In this document: piece after piece, positions 1 through 7,087 of the stretch
Layout: every line of letters starts with the position of its first letter
Numbering within the stretch: the stretch's first letter is position 1
Assembly (NCBI GenBank): GCA_012842235.1
Contig: DUTE01000352.1
Span: forward strand, 1-12,829
Reading direction: 5' to 3'
DNA from: Bacillota bacterium
GTDB taxonomy: Bacteria; Bacillota; DTU065
DNA length: 12,829 nucleotides
The notes under the pieces: generated by a model
Database searches by the model: none
Told to the model about the DNA's origin: nothing
What the model saw: the letters and a program-made list of their open reading frames with translations, nothing else
Made by a program: the position numbers and the translations under genes

Positions 1-250
1 AAAAAAAGAACGTATCTATCGGTTAATTGAAGTACAAAACAGGATATCAAGTGAACTTAATAAAGAATTAATCGGCAAATCTGTAGAGGTACTTGTTGAA
101 GGACCAAGCAAGACAGATCCTCATAAATGGACAGGTAAAACAAGAACCAATAAAACTATTAATTTTGTGGGACCGAAAAATCTAGTAGGGCAAACTGTCT
201 TAGTTACAGTAACTGATGGGAAACTCTCCTCACTAGAAGGAGATATGTAA
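1..250 (+). CDS. miaB: MiaB C-terminal end (partial): tRNA-2-methylthio-N6-dimethylallyladenosine synthase
   Basis: The gene is cut by the left edge. Reading in frame from base 2 gives 82 residues before TAA at 248-250. The visible part starts in the helical stretch KERIYRLIEVQNRIS, which follows the radical-SAM core, and continues into a TRAM RNA-binding domain with GKSVEVLVEG, GKTRTNKTINF and a closing VTVTDGKLSSLEGDM. The GxTRTNKxxNF segment is typical of MiaB, as opposed to the related MtaB and RimO. MiaB is a radical-SAM iron-sulfur enzyme that adds the methylthio group to i6A37 in tRNAs reading UNN codons. Its radical-SAM cysteines lie outside the window. miaA, which makes its substrate, lies about 5 kb downstream in the same cluster, and this supports the call. 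Confidence 0.9.
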   Translation, partial: KKERIYRLIEVQNRISSELNKELIGKSVEVLVEGPSKTDPHKWTGKTRTNKTINFVGPKNLVGQTVLVTVTDGKLSSLEGDM

Positions 251-275
251 GGGAGTGCTTTAATTGGAGGATGTT

Positions 276-611
276 ATGATCGGTAACCTTCTTTTTACCA
301 ATAGGTGTGATATTGTAGGCTTTTCTTCGTTTACTATAGATAAACAACCTTTAGGAGAGGTAGTTTTTCAAGTGGTAGATATAGGAGCCTTTACTGTAAG
401 GTATATTGCAGTTAAAAAGGCAGATAGTATCTATCTAATTCCTGCAGAGTTCATCGATGACTTAGATGATGATGGGCTTGTTATGGGCTTTTTGAGTAGT
501 AAAATAAGTTGTCTCTTACCTATACCTAAAGACTGGGAAAAAACATTCGACCGCTGTTTTGAAGAAAAGATATTTACTGCCTTAAATACCGCTCCTTACT
601 GGGAAGATTAA
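276..611 (+). CDS. Small hypothetical protein between miaB and mutS
   Basis: This gene encodes 111 residues from the ATG at 276, which has GGAGG at 266-270 five bases upstream. An in-frame TTG at 264, with GGGAG at 251-255 before it, would give 115 residues and is a real alternative. I do not recognise the family. The protein is acidic and has no signal peptide or membrane segment. The alternating hydrophobic stretch EVVFQVVDIGAFTVRYIAVKKADSIYLIP, here split as EVVFQVVDIGAF and TVRYIAVKKADSIYLIP, loosely follows the beta pattern of PRC-barrel domains (a strand, a turn, 'VRYIAV', then 'LIPxxxI'), followed by DDLDDDGLV. That resemblance is weak and inferred. B. subtilis has ymcA and cotE in this interval, and this gene resembles neither. 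The position 25 bp after miaB and 37 bp before mutS suggests co-transcription. Confidence 0.7.
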   Translation: MIGNLLFTNRCDIVGFSSFTIDKQPLGEVVFQVVDIGAFTVRYIAVKKADSIYLIPAEFIDDLDDDGLVMGFLSSKISCLLPIPKDWEKTFDRCFEEKIFTALNTAPYWED

Positions 612-648
612 GAACAAACTAGGTGATTATTCAACCGAGGTGAATTAG

Positions 649-3249
649 ATGAGTCTGGAAAGCTTTGAGATTATGGATCTCAGTGGACTAACACCGATGC
701 TTAGACAGTTTTATCAGATAAAAATGCAATACCCAGATTGCATCCTTTTCTTTCGGTTAGGAGATTTCTATGAGATGTTTGGTGATGATGCAGAAGTCGC
801 CTCTAAGGTTTTAGAGATAACCCTTACAAGTAGAGATGCTGGTAGCCAAGGAAAGATACCAATGTGTGGCGTTCCTTATCATGCAGTAGAGGGTTATTTG
901 TTAACATTAGTAGAAAATGGCTATAAGGTAGCAATCTGTGAACAGGTCGAAGATCCTAAGCTTGCCAAAGGTGTTGTAAAAAGAGAAGTTACAAGGGTTG
1001 TAACCCCTGGGACAATAACACTTCCTCAAGCTTTAGATGAAAAAAGTAATAACTATGTTGCCTGTATTTTTGGCCATGGTGATGCTTTTGGTATCGCTTA
1101 TGCAGATGTCTCAACTGGAGATTTCAAAGCTACAGAGATAAGAGGAGAACTTGCAGAAGCTAAGGCCCGTGATGAGCTTATTCGTTTGAACCCCAAAGAG
1201 GTAATCTATCCAGAAAACCTGCTTGCACAAAGTATTTTAGATATTTTGGTAACATTAAGAGTTAGTCATGAAGCACGGGAAGAATCGGCATTTCAGAGTA
1301 AATTATGTTATCGAAATCTTACACGGCATCTAGGGACGACAACCCTAGCAGGTTTTGGGCTTAAAAATAAACCCTATGCAGTTTCTGCTGCTGGGGCTTT
1401 GTTTGAGTATCTTAAGGAGACTCAAAAGATCTCTCTGGAGCATATAAGAGATATCCAGGCATATTCACTCAATGACTATATGGTTTTAGATAGCTATACT
1501 CAGCGAAACTTAGAGATATTAACAACCTTAAGGGAGAATAAAAAGCAAGGCTCATTGCTTGGAGTTTTAGATAAGACTGTGACTGCAATGGGTGGGAGAT
1601 TGCTTAGAAGATATCTAGCTCAACCTCTTATCGATATCCAAGAGATTGAAAAACGCTCAAATCGAGTAGAGTGTCTTTTTAATGAGGATCTTTTACGGAC
1701 ACAACTTAGGGATTCTCTAGAAAAGGTCTATGACTTAGAAAGGTTGGCTTCTAAATTAGCTTACCAAACAGCTAATGCTAGGGATTTAGTGGCTTTGCGG
1801 GATTCTTTTAGAGAACTTCCTGGAATTAAAGATCTAATTTGCCAAAAAGATGCACTTCAAGACCTTAGTAAGCTAGATTGTCTTGAGGATTTAGAAGAGG
1901 TAATAACTGATGCCATTGTCGATGACCCACCTTTTTTATTAACAGAAGGGGGCCTTATTCAAAAAGGTTATAACAAAGAGCTAGATGAACTTCGAGATAT
2001 TGCCCGCGGTGGAAAAGAATGGATAGCAAACCTGCAAAAGAAAGAGAGAGAAAGAACAGGTGTCAAATCTCTTAAAGTAGGTTTTAATAAAGTATTTGGT
2101 TACTACATTGAAGTAAGTAATGCCAATCTAAATTTAGTTCCTGAAGACTATCAAAGAAAACAGACACTCGCAAACAGTGAGCGTTTTATCACCCCTGAAC
2201 TTAAAGAGTACGAGGCCAAGGTTTTAGGTGCTGAAGAAAAGATAAACTCTATTGAGTATGATCTTTTTTGTCAAACTCGAGACAGGCTCAAAGATAGCAT
2301 TGGGAGGATACAACAAACAGCCCATTTAATTGCTGAACTAGATGTTTATGCGTCTTTAGCTGAAGTAGCTAAGCAAAAAAATTATGTTAAACCTCTAGTT
2401 AATACAGGTACAAGCATAGAGATTAAAGAGGGTAGACATCCGGTTGTGGAAGAATATCTACCTATAGGTGAGTTTGTACCCAATGATACTTTTCTTAACC
2501 TCAAAGAAAGTCGTATTGCAATTCTAACAGGTCCCAACATGTCTGGTAAATCAACCTACATGAGACAAGTTGCCCTAATTGTACTTATGGCGCAAATCGG
2601 TTCTTTTGTACCTGCTGAGAGTGCTACTGTTGGTATTGTTGATAGAATTTTTACTAGAGTTGGTGCATCAGATGATTTAGCTTCTGGTCAATCTACTTTT
2701 ATGGTGGAAATGACAGAAGTAGCCAATATCTTAAACAATGCTACAGAAAAAAGTTTAGTTATCTTAGATGAAGTAGGTCGTGGTACAGCTACTTTTGATG
2801 GTTTAAGTATTGCTTGGGCCGTTACAGAATATCTTCATGATCACATTGGTTCAAAAGCAATCTTTGCTACCCATTACCATGAACTAACAGAACTTGAAGA
2901 AAAACTCGAGGGAGTATTTAATTTACAAGTAGCTGTGCAGCATTCAGGTAAACAGATCTTTTTTCTGAGAAAAATCATTCCTGGTGGTTCTGATCGTAGC
3001 TATGGAATCGATGTAGCAAGACTTGCAGGATTACCAGAAGAACTACTAAAAAGAGCAAGAGAGGTTTTATATGATCTTGAAAAGGGCTCAAAAAAACAAG
3101 AGACTAAAATCAATCAGTTGAGTCTTTTTCAAACACAGGAAGATCCTTTAATAGAGGAGTTAAGAGAGATTGATGTTAATAATCTTACTCCCCTTGAAGC
3201 TCTAAATGTCTTATCAGAGTTAGTCAAAGAGGCAAAAAGGAGGCCGTAG
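649..3249 (+). CDS. mutS: DNA mismatch repair protein MutS
   Basis: This is a full-length MutS1 of 866 residues. It binds mispairs and small loops and, once loaded with ATP, recruits MutL. The N-terminal mismatch-binding domain has the diagnostic GDFYEMF motif, with F40 stacking on the mispair and E42 beside it. The connector, lever and clamp domains fill the middle. The C-terminal ABC-type ATPase has Walker A GPNMSGKST (628-636), the STFMVEM signature region, Walker B with D707-E708 in LVILDEVGRGT, and the ATHYHEL switch with H742. Near the C-terminus QLSLF (823-827) matches the sliding-clamp (DnaN) binding consensus. The ATG at 649 follows GAGGTGA. The AAGGAGG inside the last codons serves mutL. 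No frameshift or missing motif is seen. Confidence 0.98.
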   Translation: MSLESFEIMDLSGLTPMLRQFYQIKMQYPDCILFFRLGDFYEMFGDDAEVASKVLEITLTSRDAGSQGKIPMCGVPYHAVEGYLLTLVENGYKVAICEQVEDPKLAKGVVKREVTRVVTPGTITLPQALDEKSNNYVACIFGHGDAFGIAYADVSTGDFKATEIRGELAEAKARDELIRLNPKEVIYPENLLAQSILDILVTLRVSHEAREESAFQSKLCYRNLTRHLGTTTLAGFGLKNKPYAVSAAGALFEYLKETQKISLEHIRDIQAYSLNDYMVLDSYTQRNLEILTTLRENKKQGSLLGVLDKTVTAMGGRLLRRYLAQPLIDIQEIEKRSNRVECLFNEDLLRTQLRDSLEKVYDLERLASKLAYQTANARDLVALRDSFRELPGIKDLICQKDALQDLSKLDCLEDLEEVITDAIVDDPPFLLTEGGLIQKGYNKELDELRDIARGGKEWIANLQKKERERTGVKSLKVGFNKVFGYYIEVSNANLNLVPEDYQRKQTLANSERFITPELKEYEAKVLGAEEKINSIEYDLFCQTRDRLKDSIGRIQQTAHLIAELDVYASLAEVAKQKNYVKPLVNTGTSIEIKEGRHPVVEEYLPIGEFVPNDTFLNLKESRIAILTGPNMSGKSTYMRQVALIVLMAQIGSFVPAESATVGIVDRIFTRVGASDDLASGQSTFMVEMTEVANILNNATEKSLVILDEVGRGTATFDGLSIAWAVTEYLHDHIGSKAIFATHYHELTELEEKLEGVFNLQVAVQHSGKQIFFLRKIIPGGSDRSYGIDVARLAGLPEELLKRAREVLYDLEKGSKKQETKINQLSLFQTQEDPLIEELREIDVNNLTPLEALNVLSELVKEAKRRP

Positions 3250-3251
3250 AC

Positions 3252-5036
3252 ATGATTAAAGTACTTGATCAAGATACTGCCAACAAAATTGCCGCTGGTG
3301 AAGTAGTCGAAAGGCCTGCCTCTGTTGTCAAAGAGCTTGTGGAAAATGCACTTGATGCCAAGGCTACAGAGATTGCCGTGGAGATCCTAGGTGGTGGTAT
3401 CTCCTTTATTAGAGTTAGAGACAATGGTGTGGGAATTAATCAAGAGGAGCTACCCCTTGCCTTAGAGCGGCATGCAACAAGTAAGATAGCCAAAGCTGAA
3501 GATCTCCTTAATATTAGTTCTCTTGGCTTTCGAGGAGAGGCACTACCTTCAATTGCTGCAGTTTCGCGTATGCAAATCTCTAGTTGCCAAGAAGGTAAAA
3601 CAGGAGCACAAGTAAGAATTGAAGGCGGAGAATTTCTTGGTATAACCCCAAAAGCAATCTCTAGAGGAACCATTGTCGAAGTTGAAGACTTATTTTACAA
3701 TGTTCCTGCTAGAAGAAAGTTTTTGCGGACAGAAAACACAGAAAGTGGCAGGATACAGCGTTTGTTAGAGGCGATGGCAATTGCTAGACCAGATGTAGCT
3801 TTTTCTTTTATAAGCGATGGTAAAGAAGTCCTTAAGACCCAAGCAACAGGTTCTATGCTTCTAGCAATTAATTCTGTTTATGGGCAAAAGCTTGCGAAAG
3901 AACTTTTAGAAATACAGCTAGATTTTGGCGACTATAAGGTTAAAGGTTATGTAGGCAAGCCAGATGTTGCAAGAGGCAGAAGAGACAGACAGATCTTTAT
4001 TATTAACAATCGTTTAGTTGAATGTAAGACTGTTCTTGCAGCCTTAGAGAAAGCTTTTTACGATGTAATTCCTAAAAACCGCTATCCAATAGCTTTTTTA
4101 GATCTGGCAATACCACAAGAGGACATTGATGTTAATGTACATCCAGCCAAACTAGTAGTTCGGCTTTCCAGTGAAACTCAGGTCTTTTCTCTAGTGCATA
4201 GGGCTGTACGCGATGCTGTTGATAAAAGACTTTTAGAACCAGCAAGCTTCATGAATCCCTATGGAACTAAACAATCAAAGCATCTACCCCCGGAAAAAAG
4301 TGGTTCTTCCATGCAAAAGGTTATTGAATGGGTAGAAAAAAGAGATGATTATCCTAAAGAAGAAGTAACAGAAGAAACAACTACCAAAGAGTTTGACCAA
4401 CAAAGACAAAACTACCAACTACCAAGAAAAGATAGCTTTGAGGATGTATCACTAATAAAAGAACAGAGACAGGAATACAATCTTGCCTACCCAAAGATTT
4501 TAGGACAAGTAAATAAAACATACATTATAGCGGAGTGGGAAGATTGTATTCTTCTGTATGATCAACATTCTGCACATGAGAGAGTACTATATGAAAAATA
4601 TCTCTTAGCTAATGAGAATCTACCTAAAACTGAACTTTTGTTCCCTTTGCCCTTGGAACTTTCTCCTGAAGAGTTTGCTTCGTTAGAGCGTTTAAGGGAA
4701 GATTTAGAGGTATTTGGCTTTGAAATTGCTGATTTTGGACCGTCAAGTTTAGCTATTACCCATGTTCCTGTTGATGTTTTTGGTACTGAAGCAGAAGAGG
4801 TAATAAGAGAGATTTTGTTAGAGAAAAAAGGACCCCATTTTCGGGAAAAAGCCTCAGCTATACTAGCCTGTAGAGGTGCAGTAAAAGCAGGGGATATACT
4901 TACAGAAATTGAGATGAGAGCTTTAATACTAGAATTAAATAAGTGTAAAACACCTTCTCTCTGCCCACATGGTAGACCAACTATGTTGCGACTTGACTGG
5001 CAAGAGTTAGAAAAGAGATTTGGCCGAAATAGATAA
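3252..5036 (+). CDS. mutL: DNA mismatch repair protein MutL (endonuclease type)
   Basis: This is a 594-residue MutL that begins 2 nt after mutS and is clearly co-transcribed with it. The N-terminal GHKL ATPase has E28 and N32 in KELVENALDA, D57 in DNGVGI and the ATP-lid region LGFRGEAL near residues 91-98. An acidic, low-complexity linker covers roughly residues 335-400. The C-terminal domain carries the nicking-endonuclease motifs: DQHSAHERVLYE (437-448, consensus DQHA(X)2E(X)4E), ACRGAVKAGD (539 onward) and CPHGRP (571-576). In established biochemistry these motifs bind metal and allow MutL to nick the new strand itself, as expected in bacteria without MutH. Position 440 is Ser where Ala is usual. 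The start at 3252 has AAGGAGG eight bases upstream. Confidence 0.97.
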   Translation: MIKVLDQDTANKIAAGEVVERPASVVKELVENALDAKATEIAVEILGGGISFIRVRDNGVGINQEELPLALERHATSKIAKAEDLLNISSLGFRGEALPSIAAVSRMQISSCQEGKTGAQVRIEGGEFLGITPKAISRGTIVEVEDLFYNVPARRKFLRTENTESGRIQRLLEAMAIARPDVAFSFISDGKEVLKTQATGSMLLAINSVYGQKLAKELLEIQLDFGDYKVKGYVGKPDVARGRRDRQIFIINNRLVECKTVLAALEKAFYDVIPKNRYPIAFLDLAIPQEDIDVNVHPAKLVVRLSSETQVFSLVHRAVRDAVDKRLLEPASFMNPYGTKQSKHLPPEKSGSSMQKVIEWVEKRDDYPKEEVTEETTTKEFDQQRQNYQLPRKDSFEDVSLIKEQRQEYNLAYPKILGQVNKTYIIAEWEDCILLYDQHSAHERVLYEKYLLANENLPKTELLFPLPLELSPEEFASLERLREDLEVFGFEIADFGPSSLAITHVPVDVFGTEAEEVIREILLEKKGPHFREKASAILACRGAVKAGDILTEIEMRALILELNKCKTPSLCPHGRPTMLRLDWQELEKRFGRNR

Positions 5037-5054
5037 AAGATTGGAGGGGGGAAG

Positions 5055-5996
5055 ATGTCTCAAGACATTATTGCTATTGTTGGGCCAACAGCTTCAGGGA
5101 AAACAGATCTTAGTTTATCTTTAGCAAGTGAGTTAGATGGAGAGATTATCTCTGCAGATTCTATGCAAGTCTACATCGGTCTAGATATTGGCACAGCCAA
5201 AGTAGATTTAGAAAACCAAACAATCCCCCACCATTTGATCGATATAGTTGAACCAAATGAAGACTTTAGTGTTGCCGAGTATCAAGAACTTGCTGAAGAA
5301 GCTATTATAGAGATTCAAAAAAGAGGAAAGAGACCTATCTTTGTTGGGGGAACTGGGCTTTATATCCAAGCGGCCTTAGATGGTCTGTTATTTCCTGAAC
5401 CAAAAAGAGATGAAAAATTAAGACAAAAGCTGTTAGCTCAAGCAGAAGAGTTAGGTAACGAATATATGTATCGCCGACTCTTAAGTTGTGACGAGGAGTC
5501 TGCACAAAAGATACATCCAAATGACATTAGAAGAATTGTTCGCGCTTTAGAAGTTTATATTAAAACCGGCGTTCCTCTTTCCAAACTTCAAAAAGAGGCA
5601 AGAGAGTTTACGCCAAAGCATAAAGCCATTTGGATTGGGGTTACAGATGAGCGGCAAATTCTTTATAACCGTATTGATGCTCGCGTTGATAAGATGCTAA
5701 ATAATGGGCTTTTGGAGGAAGTAACTGCTCTTTATGAAAATGGGCTCTCTAGCAATTCAACAGCATATCAAGCTTTAGGTTACAAAGAGATGATCTGGTA
5801 TCTAAAGGGTTTAGTCACAATGGATGAAGCTGTGAGAATTCTAAAAAGAGATACACGTAGATATGCTAAAAGGCAACTCTCTTGGTTTCGCAGAGATAAG
5901 CGAATAAAATGGTTTTCCCATGCGGATTTTGCTGATCCGTCTTCTCTACATGAAGCAGTATTTGAGTACATTACCTTTTGTGACTTAGATGCCTAA
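5055..5996 (+). CDS. miaA: tRNA dimethylallyltransferase MiaA
   Basis: This 313-residue enzyme has the usual length for the family. It transfers the dimethylallyl group from DMAPP to N6 of A37 in tRNAs that read UNN codons. The evidence is the P-loop GPTASGKTD (10-18), DSMQVY (35-40, with the catalytic Asp35), HHLIDIVEP, GGTGLYIQA, RRIVRALEV and QALGYKEM. MiaB, encoded at the left edge, acts on the product. The ATG at 5055 follows a GGAGGGGGG tract. The gene starts 18 bp after mutL and is the last gene before the terminator at 5995-6064. In many Firmicutes the next gene is hfq, and it is not found here. Confidence 0.97.
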   Translation: MSQDIIAIVGPTASGKTDLSLSLASELDGEIISADSMQVYIGLDIGTAKVDLENQTIPHHLIDIVEPNEDFSVAEYQELAEEAIIEIQKRGKRPIFVGGTGLYIQAALDGLLFPEPKRDEKLRQKLLAQAEELGNEYMYRRLLSCDEESAQKIHPNDIRRIVRALEVYIKTGVPLSKLQKEAREFTPKHKAIWIGVTDERQILYNRIDARVDKMLNNGLLEEVTALYENGLSSNSTAYQALGYKEMIWYLKGLVTMDEAVRILKRDTRRYAKRQLSWFRRDKRIKWFSHADFADPSSLHEAVFEYITFCDLDA

Positions 5997-6064
5997 AAAA
6001 GGAGCCTGAAAGATTACTAGGCCTAGATAAGACAGGTCTAGTAAAATTTGTAAGGCTCTTTTTT
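5995..6064 (+). terminator. Large two-tier hairpin, Rho-independent terminator after miaA
   Basis: The outer arms are 5995-6007 (A6, then GGAGCCT) and 6053-6064 (AGGCTC, then T6), complementary except for one bulged G. The inner arms TTACTAGGCCT (6014-6024) and AGGTCTAGTAA (6034-6044) pair with a single G-U around a 9-nt loop. The A-tract and T-tract are part of the stem, so it could terminate from either side. It closes the miaB-mutS-mutL-miaA transcript. It is larger than an ordinary terminator, and a structured small RNA is possible but unsupported. Confidence 0.8.
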
Positions 6065-6068
6065 GGTG

Positions 6069-6095
6069 GCATAGTTAAGCAAAAAACCATACTGT
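6069..6095 (+). promoter_or_regulatory. Candidate sigma-E-like promoter for spoVK
   Basis: GCATAGT (6069-6075) and CATACTGT (6088-6095) resemble the -35 and -10 elements of mother-cell sigma-E promoters (roughly KMATATT and CATACAMT). The 12-nt spacer is slightly shorter than the usual 13-15. B. subtilis spoVK is transcribed from a sigma-E promoter, and this match lies in the short gap between the terminator and the gene. It is a candidate read by eye. Confidence 0.35.
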
Positions 6096-6117
6096 AGACC
6101 TAGGGAGGGATTATTCG

Positions 6118-6984
6118 ATGATTTCCTGGGTCAGTGGTTCGCCTTGGGAAGGGCAGTTAATATATTTACAACAAGAACGAGAGCAAAATTTCCCAAAACT
6201 TGACTCAGAACTAGAGCCCTCTAAAGAATTAGAGAGTCTTGTAGGTTTGGGAACTGTAAAAAGAGAGTTAAAAGAGATCTGTGCCTATGCTTCGATCTGT
6301 CACAAAAGAAAGACACTAGGATTAAAAACTGAAGATCTGTGTTTGAATATGGTTTTTATTGGCAATCCTGGCACAGGAAAAACTACAGTAGCAAGGATAG
6401 TAGGAAAACTGTTAAAATATTATGGCGTCTTACCTAAAGGACAGCTAGTAGAAGTCGAACGTGCCGATCTAGTCGGTGAATTTGTGGGACATACAGCAAA
6501 AAAGACTAAAGCAGTTATTAATCAAGCTTTAGGTGGTGTTTTGTTTATTGATGAAGCCTATTCTTTAGCACGTGGAGGAGACAAAGACTTTGGCAGAGAG
6601 GCTTTAGACACTTTAGTAAAGGCTATGGAAGATCATAGGCATGAATTGATTGTAATTGCTGCAGGATACCCTAAAGAGATGTCGGCTTTTTTAAAACTAA
6701 ACCCAGGCCTTGTTTCACGTATGCCAATTGTGATTGATTTTCCTGATTATTCAGAACTAGAGTTACTAGAGATTGCCCTTTTGTTTGTAGCACAAAGGGA
6801 TTATCGGCTTTCACCAAAAGCAGTAGAAAAACTAAAAAAACGGCTTAGGGACCTTAAGGGTAATGGACGAGATGTCAGAAACGTTTTAGAAAGAGCCATG
6901 CGGCAACAAGCATTAAGGCTTGAAGGATTAGATAGAATAAAAAGAGACGATCTAATGGTGATTATTTCCGAGGATATTCCTTGA
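6118..6984 (+). CDS. spoVK: SpoVK-type AAA+ ATPase (stage V sporulation protein K / CbbX family)
   Basis: This 288-residue AAA+ protein is close to but a little shorter than B. subtilis SpoVK. After a short N-terminal region the family motif LVGLGTVKRELKEI opens the ATPase domain. Walker A is GNPGTGKTT (82-90) and Walker B is VLFIDEAYSLARGG with D145-E146. Between them lies the VGEFVGHTAKKT segment shared by SpoVK and the Rubisco activase CbbX. The likely arginine finger is in NPGLVSRMP and sensor 2 is in GNGRDVRNVLERA. In Bacillus SpoVK is needed for spore maturation in the mother cell, and its substrate is not well defined. No Rubisco gene is nearby, and the miaA-spoVK-ynbB order favours SpoVK over CbbX. 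The ATG at 6118 follows GGGAGG by nine bases. Confidence 0.88.
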   Translation: MISWVSGSPWEGQLIYLQQEREQNFPKLDSELEPSKELESLVGLGTVKRELKEICAYASICHKRKTLGLKTEDLCLNMVFIGNPGTGKTTVARIVGKLLKYYGVLPKGQLVEVERADLVGEFVGHTAKKTKAVINQALGGVLFIDEAYSLARGGDKDFGREALDTLVKAMEDHRHELIVIAAGYPKEMSAFLKLNPGLVSRMPIVIDFPDYSELELLEIALLFVAQRDYRLSPKAVEKLKKRLRDLKGNGRDVRNVLERAMRQQALRLEGLDRIKRDDLMVIISEDIP

Positions 6985-7000
6985 TAGAACATATCTTGTC

Positions 7001-7029
7001 TTGAAGGGATCGTAAATCAGGATTATGAT
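7001..7029 (+). promoter_or_regulatory. Sigma-A-type promoter upstream of ynbB
   Basis: TTGAAG (7001-7006) and TATGAT (7024-7029) are separated by exactly 17 bp, 16 bp after the spoVK stop. They match the TTGACA/TATAAT consensus at four and five positions. This would give the ynbB-like gene a vegetative start separate from the sporulation gene before it. AGAAC..ATCTT near 6987 and AAGAT..GTTCT near 7050 form an imperfect inverted repeat flanking it. Confidence 0.5.
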
Positions 7030-7087
7030 AGATGGAGAAATTTATTCATAAGATAGTTCTTGTATTACTAGGAGGATAAATATAAAT

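Noticed and set aside
3673..3680. TTGTCGAA, a match to the Spo0A box; a similar TGTCGAA occurs at 7720-7726
   Set aside because: Both lie deep inside coding sequence (mutL and ynbB), away from any promoter. An 8-mer is expected by chance at this frequency.
6118..6984. CbbX (Rubisco activase) as the identity of the AAA+ gene
   Set aside because: CbbX and SpoVK are close relatives, but no Rubisco or Calvin-cycle gene is present and the miaA-spoVK-ynbB order is the sporulation context.
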